Source: Erodium maritimum
Lineage: Eukaryota > Streptophyta > Magnoliopsida > Geraniales > Geraniaceae
Assembly (NCBI GenBank): GCA_963921825.1
Contig: OY997593.1
Coordinates: 68,804,039 to 68,868,038, forward strand
Direction of reading: 5' to 3'
Length of the DNA stretch: 64,000 nucleotides
The position numbers and the translations under genes are program-made. Positions 56,893-64,000 of this stretch are shown piece by piece. The notes beneath the pieces were generated by a model. It searched no databases. It worked only from the letters and a program-made list of their open reading frames with translations, and was not told the origin of the DNA. Each line of letters begins with the position of its first letter. Position 1 is the stretch's first letter.

Positions 56893-59800
56893 CTAATATT
56901 GTATATTTTCTGCACGCATAACTTCGAGGTAACCTTTTCCATCGAGCTCTCGAGAAAACAAACGTTCGAAATACTCCCGTGTCGTGACCGTCTTAAACAA
57001 AGGTGGTGTTTGTGGAGTGATCAAGCTTGAAGCTGGACCAAACTTCCTTTCGTAGTTTGTACTGTAAAACGTAGCAATTGACATTCTCTCCGATTCTGAG
57101 TTCACTGTCGCTCGGTGCTCAATGCTTCTGTATGCCCCATTACTTATAATCTACAATAGTCATCAAAACATCAAATGTGTTAACTAAAGTTAATATTCGT
57201 TTTTTTTAGTTGTGTATTTTTTTAAGTAATTTTACTAATATGCTCTCAACAACCCTTCATTTTCAAAACAAATATCCTTATAGATGGCAAGATATCGGTA
57301 ACATATCAAATAATTCACGGTGTGTTCCTGATAAGTCATCACCTATGTAGTGGAGTGTTTTTAGGAAAAACTCCAATAATATATACTTGAATGACATTTT
57401 CTAGCACAAATGAGTTGAGCTCTTTTTTTTCTTTCAAAAATGTACTTATATTTTTCGTTTATTATAAAATAACGATGATTTCTGTTCATTTTATATTAAA
57501 ATCCGTTAAACAAGATGGAAAATTCATAAGTCCCTAAAATATCCTCACTTCTAAACCCAAAACCTCATCCTGAACTCTAAACCCTTAACGCATTTATGTT
57601 GTCCTTTCAACGGAGTACAATTTAGGTTTTGCAGGGTTTTTAAGATTCGGGGAGGTTTTTTTTAGGGTTTGGGAGTAAGGATATTTTAAGGAAGTTTGAT
57701 TTTTTGGGGGGATTCTCTATCCAAATTAACATAAAATTTTGATAATAAAAAGAGGTATAAATACGCTTTTGAAAGAAAATGTGAGAACAACACTTTTGTG
57801 TTTAAGAAGTTCATTCGAGTGCACGTTACTAAGGTTTCCCCGTGATTTTACAACAAATTAACAAAATCCAAGAGTTTTTGTAGTGATAAAAAAGGTAATG
57901 TTCCCAATAAACCAATCCTATCGAAGTTAAATAACGTTTTTCCGTCCATTTTTTTTCTTTTGAGAACGACTCAAAAACAAAACTCTTATTATCGTAAAAC
58001 TGATTGATTACCTCTAAAATGTCGCCAACATTGACAACGAAAGCATCGGGGAGGGGCATAACGGGAACCCATTTGCCATCCTTTTTTATTTGAAGGCCTT
58101 CGACGTCACTGACTTGAAGGAGGATGGTGAGACCGACACAATCGGAATGAGGGTAGAGGCCGGTGACCTTCTCCGGCTCCGGACAAGGAGGGTAATAGTT
58201 CATCCTCATTGACTGAAACCCATCTTCAAACATATATTCCATTTCTTTTTCTTCCATTTTTAGAGCTTTTGCAAGCTGAGCTAGGATGGCCATTGCAAGA
58301 TTTTTCAGCTCCTTGGAGTATGATTCCATGACTTTCCTACACCACAGAAAAAGTGTGTATCAATCGTCTTCCCAATGTACAAACATATATTGATTGTTAA
58401 AGAACAATGTGTATAAGCATGTCATGCTGACAAGGTTTAAACTTGTGTCAGTAAAATCAAAACTGAGAGTTCCATATGATCAACATTTTTATATTTGTGT
58501 TCATATTTCATTTAAAATATTCTATTTTTTTTTCTGTTCATTTCAGCACTCTAAATTTTTATTAATTTATTTAGAATATCCTAAAGATAATTGTGTCACC
58601 TTAGTACCCAAAATTTCATTAATTCACTTAGAGTACTCTAAAAAAAATTGTCACCTGAGTACCTTAAATTTTCGTTAATTCATTTAGAGTACTCTAATTG
58701 TTTTTTGTGTCACCTCAGTATCCTAAACTTTCATTAATTCCATTTTAGTATTCACCGTCAACTTTCCATCTGTTTTACCATCCAAAACAAGTAAAATGAC
58801 CATAATACCCCTTAGTAACAATCAAATTGTGGTAAAGTTAACGGTGGATACTAAAATGGAATTAATGAAAGTTTAGGGTACTGAGGTGACACAAAGAAGA
58901 TTTAGGATACTCTAAATGAATTAATAAAAGATTTGGGTACTAATGTGATACAAAAAAAGATTTATATTACTCTAAACGAAATATAAAAGATTTAGAATAC
59001 TAAAGTGGAATTAACCTATTTGTTTTCTAAAACAAAAATACTCCTCATTCTCCCATAAGTTACTCGGCTGACTTTTTGTAATTATGTTATCAAATAAATA
59101 ACATAAAAATGAATAAATAAATAATAATTTTATAAACTCATGACTTAAAATTTGCTTCACTTATAACTCAATATCAATAAATATACAACCAAGTAGTCTT
59201 CACGTCAAAACTCCAAAAACATCTAATAAAAGGAATCAATGTTTTTTTTTGATAAGCAAAGCATTATATAAATCTTTCCCATTCCAAAGATTGAAATGGG
59301 AGGACAAAAGCCTCTAGCTACAGAGACTTTACAGGTAGTAGAACAACATACATGAAGGAGCATAACAGCCAAAATGAATGGGTACACAGACCGTGAAGTG
59401 GATGGGTACGCAGACCCTGAAGCCGAAAACAACCACCAAGGAAGTCGAGAGGAAAGGAAGAACAGCAGCCAACGACAACCACCAGCAAAGCTCTTAAACC
59501 AAATCCAGCAGGAGAAGAAATCAAACTCCTATCACTAGGCTAGCAACTGCCTACAGACAAACCCAATTGGCCTTACTAAACCAAGCGTCTGGCTTCTGAA
59601 GAGGGCATACAAAGCCCGATGAACTCGCCCGCGGCCAACACCTAAGAACCGACGAGCTCGACCCACGGTCGGGTCGAGAGGAAGCGAAACCAAAACGCAT
59701 AGGAGTGCAAGAAAAGCAGGGGGAGCATTCTAACCAGACTGGGCGAGGAAAAAAAGCTGACCTCGAGGGAGATCCATCAAACCAGATACCGTAGAACATA

Positions 59801-62800
59801 TAAAACGCTCAGCCCTTCCTAAGTTCTGGCCAACACCAAGACACTTGAAGGAGAGGACCAGTATTTCTACCGAGCATAAATACGAACTGAATATCCGTCC
59901 GGAAATACCTCAAGATACCAGTAGAAGTCGCGGAAAGGTACGAAACCACTACGAGAACGAGTGCAAAGCCAGCGAGCATAAGGTAGAGGAGAGTCGCAAC
60001 AATCCCGAAAAGAAAGCCTCCCACGAGCAACCAAAACTCTACCAACCAGCTCCAATCACGCCAGCAAAACAGGAGAGCGAAGAAGAACCAACCAAGCCAA
60101 TCAACAGAAAGACTTCCCACACAAGTTAGAAAAATCACCCACTCCCGAAGCTGAGAAGAGACTGAAACCGCACACTCCTGCAGCAGCCACCAAACCGAAC
60201 AGCCCAAACGCTCGAAAACCACGGAGGAAGGAAGAGAAAACTTGCAGATCCGTCGGGTTAAACCGACCTGAATCGGATGGGTTGACCCGAACCGGACGGG
60301 TTGACCCGAACAGGACCCGGACTGCGCCCAACCCGAACCCAGGCAGAAGCACCGGGCGGGACGGCCCGACCAGAACCCGAGCTGAAGCCCAAACTAAGCC
60401 CAGCCCGGTCCGAGCCCAACCTGAGCACAACACAACCCGGCCCAAAACCCCTCAACCCGGAGCTGCCCAAACCCTACCCGATGAACAGCCACACGAACCA
60501 CTGACCTGAGCTGAACTCCGGCCGTCGAACTCCGGTGAACCTGACCTCCGGCGAGGACTTGACAGCACACCACACGCCGAGAACCCCGCAAACCGGCCTG
60601 CCAAAACCCCCGAGCCGAGCTGGAGGCGCAGAGAACAGATCTACAAAAGCAGTCCTGGCTCTCTGGGGACCGACCCAACGCAGCCGCCTGGAAGAGTGTC
60701 ACGGCGACACCAACACCACCTCGGGATCCCAAACAGACCAACAACGATGGAGATCCGGAACCGGCGCGAGGCGGGGGAGTAGATAGAACTGAGAAAAGAG
60801 GCAGGGAACGAAAAGAAGAGAGGGAGGGGGAAGGAAGAGGGAGCAGGAAAGGCCTCCGCCGGCGAAGGCCAAGGCCGGAGCCAGTGGCTTCACTGGCAGC
60901 GGCACACTCAGATGAAGGTTGAAGCTTTTTGAGAGAGAGAAAAAGGGTTTTTTTTTAGGCATTAGTAAAGGAATCAATGTCCAATAAAGGGAAAAACCTT
61001 AACATACTCTCTTTCACCTTCAATTTGCAAGCACAAAGATTAAAAGACTTTGTTCTCTTAAACTAACCTTATTAGTAACGCATTCTCTTTCACCTTCAAT
61101 TGGATCCCACATGTAATACTCTTTTTGAAGTCTTAACCTTAGAACACGGTGAACACTCCATATATATTTTTTTTATCAGAAAATAAATCATGCATTAAAG
61201 TGACGTGGGTTCCAAGAAGAAAACCACAAACTACCAAACCAACAAAAAAATCCAAACAAAGTATAAAAAATAAACAAGACCAAGAGGCCGAAAGAAAAAA
61301 AAAGGAAAGAGGAGCTCAAGCAGGCTGAGAGAGAGCAAGAGTTGGCGACACCATCCAGGAACCAGTAGGCGGGGCTTGGCGATTCGCTTGAAGCAACGTA
61401 AGTTCCCCGAACTGAATTCTCCGAAGAATGATAGACGGATCCGGGATCGGAGCTCCTTGGAAAACTCTAGCGTTCCAGGCTAACCAAATGAACCATAATC
61501 CCAAGGCTAAGACGAGGCCAAGATTTACGCGGACGGCGCACCGCACAAATCGAAGGTCACGACAAAATGAACAAAACATGAGAAAAAGAGAGAGTTGAAT
61601 GGCGGAGCCACGTAGGCCTCAGAGGAGGCACATGTCCCTTCAAATTTTTTTCTTTTCAAATCTTGTTACTTAATTTTTGAAAATTACCTTTTTGATTTCT
61701 TGTTATTTTCTAATAATGTCTTCTTAAAGTTTTTAACGTTATATGTTATCATCGAAAAGATGTAGTGCCCCTCATCGGAAAAAACTGACTCTGTCACCAA
61801 ATATATGTGCATGCATGCTGAATTGACAATCACGGGTGATAGTACGATAATCTCATAATTGGATAGTGGATAAAGACCTGAAAGAAAGAGGAAGCTTCGA
61901 GAACAAATGGGGTTTCCTCATGGAAAGTGGAAAGGAGGTGATGAAGAACATGTCACCCCAATCAAGCTTTTGCTCATCAGACACAACAAAAGCTTGCCCA
62001 AAGCCCTCCACTTCTTCTGGGGTTTGCCACAACTTTTTCTTTTCCTCCATTGGAAGCTTGAAGAGTGCTTCGATCTCTCTCTTCATTTTATTCACCAATG
62101 ATGAGCTCACTCCATGATCCACCAACTGTTGCAAAATGAAACTATTTCAGCACCAAAACAATAATCCGAAAGTTAAATTTGGTATTCATTATGATTGATT
62201 GAAGAGAAAACATTGGAAAATATCATACATAATTCAATTATTAATTTTGTTCTAACTTAGGTTTTAATGTGTGTTGGTTTGTCTTAGTTTACTTCGAGCA
62301 TATACGTGGAGGTCGATTCCACATGGGCAAATAAGACGTGAATCGGTGTTGATTCGGGATGGATTCATAGTGAGAGTCGATTATGCTATCTTGGAACCGC
62401 CAGTGACGGAGCTAGCTTTATCAGTGAGGGGAGGTACCGAAATTTTCAGTGATAATATATTACTGTAAAAGTAAGTTGAGGGAGGCACAATTACGAAATT
62501 AGAAAGAATTAAGGAGTATTTTTAAAATATATATATTAAAAAATATGTAAAAAAAATTAAGGGGGCATGTGGCTCTGCCAGTAAGAACCGTCACAAGATA
62601 AGAGATTGAAGAGAATAAAGAGAAGAAAGTGGGTCTATTCCTAAATTTATAAGATTGACCATTTCAGTCTAACAATAAGAGAGGTGAGAAAAACAACAAT
62701 TTTTCGCCATTTTCTCGTCAAAACGACCCTGAAATGCCCTAATCATCGTTGCTTTAATGCATGGATTAAACTGGAGCTATTCTGAATAATCGGAAGAAAG

Positions 62801-63282
62801 ATCAGAAAAAATCGTCGGGGGATAAAGTAAAATTGAAAAATAAGGTTTGTAACAATAAATCACAAAACAAAATTGAGTTGAAATACAAAATTTATGATTA
62901 AATTAAAGTACAAAAAAACACACATATTTAGTCCACCTGGATGTAGAAGTAAACCATTAAAAACAAATTTGAAGCTAAAATATAAATTTATGATTAAATT
63001 AAAGTAAAGAAAAACACGAATTTATTAGTCCACCTGGAAGAAACCCCAGTCTCTGCAAGCAGAGTGTAGCTTCTCCAATTCATCAGAATCTCCATGGAGC
63101 AACCTCTGCATGTCAACGACCGGAACCTCGGATCCACGAACCTTATCCGACACATCGGAATCGTCTCGGTCGGGACGAATATACCGGTCCGGCACAGCGG
63201 AGATGCCTTGCTCGGCCATCTCTTGTACACAAGGCACCAAAAGAGACTTTCCCAACGTCGCAGCTCCTCCTGATGATCCCAT
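56893..63282 (-). CDS. SRG1-like: SRG1-like 2-oxoglutarate/Fe(II)-dependent dioxygenase 2
   Basis: Four minus-strand exons, 63282-63034, 62125-61878, 58336-58012 and 57150-56893 (249, 248, 325 and 258 nt), join in frame to 359 aa. Exons 2-4 have exactly the same lengths and phases as the plus-strand twin at 51557. Landmarks: [47 protein letters not shown], ligands H229-x-D231 (YPHSD) and H286 (SIEHR), and anchor R296-x-S298 (ERMSIA). All catalytic residues are kept and there are no stops, so it is probably active; the substrate is unknown. Intron 2 is 3.5 kb because of a fold-back element (58535-59016), retroposon D (59243-60966) and LINE and MITE pieces; intron 1 holds another MITE. The last codons diverge from the twin (RAENIQY versus RIEDTKT). 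Confidence 0.95.
58535..59016. repeat. Fold-back element with internal subrepeats in dioxygenase 2 intron 2
   Basis: The halves are inverted about an axis near 58775: TTAATTCCATTTTAGTATTC in the left half pairs with GGATACTAAAATGGAATTAA in the right half, and the outer ends mirror too. Each arm is built from about 62-bp subrepeats of TTAATTCATTTAGAGTACTC with GTGTCACCTNAGTACC. As RNA it could form a long hairpin within the intron. Confidence 0.8.
59243..60966 (-). mobile_element. Non-autonomous LINE-like retroposon D, 1.7 kb
   Basis: Perfect 14-bp duplication AAAGGAATCAATGT (59229-59242 and 60967-60980). Minus strand: AAAAACCCTTTTTCTCTCTC start, GC-rich body with repeated GGGTTGACCCGAACCGG motifs, the GCCAACACCTAAGAACCG phrase shared with A and B, the GGGTACGCAGACCCTGAAG unit, then ATAAT...GCTTATCAAAAAAAA. 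No coding domain. Inserted in dioxygenase 2 intron 2, antisense-neutral (same strand as the gene). Confidence 0.85.
61167..61590 (-). mobile_element. 5'-truncated LINE tail
   Basis: Poly-T at 61167-61174 (tail CTGATAAAAAAAA on the minus strand). The open stretch 61579-61316 includes LGLWFIWLAWNARVFQGAPI, the W.IW..RN..F motif found between the reverse transcriptase zinc region and RNase H of plant LINE ORF2. Target duplication not seen. Inside dioxygenase 2 intron 2. Confidence 0.7.
61600..61798. repeat. MITE-like element beside dioxygenase 2 exon 2
   Basis: Left TGGCGGAGCCACGTAGG...GAGGAGGCAC and right GTGCCCCTC...GACTCTGTCACCA are inverted. Lies 80 bp from exon 2. Confidence 0.6.
62401..62582. 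repeat. Second MITE of the same type in dioxygenase 2 intron 1
   Basis: Left CAGTGACGGAGCTAGC and right GGCATGTGGCTCTGCCAGT are inverted; the GGCTCTGCCA end matches the complement of the 61600 element's start. The two copies flank exon 2. Confidence 0.6.
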
Positions 63283-63333
63283 TATGTCTTCACCAATATT
63301 GTTTGGGCTGAAGAAGAGTTCATATTCGTGACT

Positions 63334-63344
63334 TTATATATATA
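63334..63344 (-). promoter_or_regulatory. Candidate TATA box of dioxygenase 2
   Basis: TATATATATAA on the minus strand about 52-62 bp before the start codon at 63282, a normal position for a plant TATA box with a short 5' UTR. Confidence 0.55.
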
Positions 63345-63349
63345 ATCCT

Positions 63350-64000
63350 TGTTAGCATGTAAAAAGATGTAGATTTGTAATTGTTGGTTTAATTTATTTT
63401 ATTTTCTCTCGAAAATCTATGTGGAGAGAGACGGCCTACCAAATATCACTAAAAATGTAACACCTAAAAGCTTACTTTGTTATTGGAAAAAGGTTATTTT
63501 AGATGTAATATATTCGCACATCACATTCATGATTTGAAAGTTGGTTTATATGATTGGAAGGGGTGCACCTAACCATATGTATTTTCATTGCTACACCAGA
63601 ATGCGACGTACACAGTAAATGTATTTTCATTATTTTTAAATTAGCGTCTTAATTTTTTTTCGGTTTAATTATTTGTGTTCATTTTTTACCAACAAATATG
63701 TAAAAAAGTAGTGTATCTTGACTGATCATTCATTGACAAATACTAATCACGTTCGAAATGCAAGAAAGGAAACAGGGATATAATAGTAAATACATCATCT
63801 AAAAAAAAGAAAACAAGAATTTGATTGACCCATGATTTTACGATTAGGATCTAAATTGATCTTATAACAAAATATCGTCAATATTTCCTCTCAAGTTGCA
63901 ACATGTATGTTAGAATGTTCAATTTGTGGAAATTGGTTGAGGTTGTATGTGTTTCGTTCGTTCATAAAATGCTGTATTTGAAGCAATGTGAATATTTGCA
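63350..64000. other. Upstream flank of dioxygenase 2
   Basis: AT-rich, presumably promoter-distal; no coding or repeat signature seen. Confidence 0.5.

Noticed and set aside
59809..60744. Minus-strand frames in retroposon D, some hydrophobic
   Set aside because: Hydrophobicity follows from T/G-rich sequence; equivalent frames are absent from related copies.
1..64000. CRISPR arrays, operons, bacterial ribosome-binding sites, rRNA or tRNA genes
   Set aside because: None seen; the window is plant nuclear DNA and the direct repeats are transposon- or minisatellite-derived.

Overview
This window is nuclear DNA from a flowering plant, most likely a eudicot. The evidence is intron-rich genes with GT-AG junctions, a SWEET sugar transporter, paired SRG1-type 2-oxoglutarate dioxygenases, and a very high load of plant-type LTR retrotransposons, L1-type LINE derivatives and PIF/Harbinger remnants. 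I read it by eye. Similarities between copies are visual matches, not computed alignments, and species cannot be named.

Four host genes can be assembled exon by exon: SWEET2-like (+, 14013-16794, six exons, 234 aa); a conserved uncharacterised single-pass membrane protein (-, 22765-21027, three exons, 178 aa); and two SRG1-like dioxygenases arranged tail to tail (+, 51557-54586, 356 aa; -, 63282-56893, 359 aa). The two dioxygenases have four exons each; exons 2, 3 and 4 are the same length in both. They are an inverted duplicate pair, and the second has a large intron 2 filled with transposons.

The rest is mostly layered transposons. Three solo LTRs of one Gypsy-like family (TG..CA, ending GGGGCGTGACA) lie at 291-3186, 25102-33491 and 39233-41945, each with a 5-bp target duplication. 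The middle one is split by a degenerate Copia element on the minus strand. The first sits inside a threefold tandem duplication of a SANT/Myb-like Harbinger ORF1 segment, and the third inside a LINE ORF1 remnant. Between them are many retroposons with poly(A) ends and 13-16 bp target duplications: 4396-5417, 20478-20832, 23171-23530, 23617-24443, 43627-45797, 46825-49166, 49260-50427 and 59243-60966. Several look like internally deleted LINE derivatives; the clearest (43627-45797) keeps an RRM-type ORF1 joined straight to a 3' UTR with no reverse transcriptase. A nearby 5'-truncated LINE (46825-49166) carries the reverse transcriptase motifs and the same type of 3' end, so the two look like non-autonomous and (formerly) autonomous partners.

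The least explained item is a TSD-flanked, poly(A)-bearing sequence at 49260-50427 plus an opposite-strand partial relative at 50455-50820. Together they look like retrocopies of an unidentified coding sequence. Introns of the host genes carry MITE-like inverted-repeat elements: two related copies in SWEET2, one family shared between the membrane-protein gene and a dioxygenase gene, and a fold-back element in the other dioxygenase gene.
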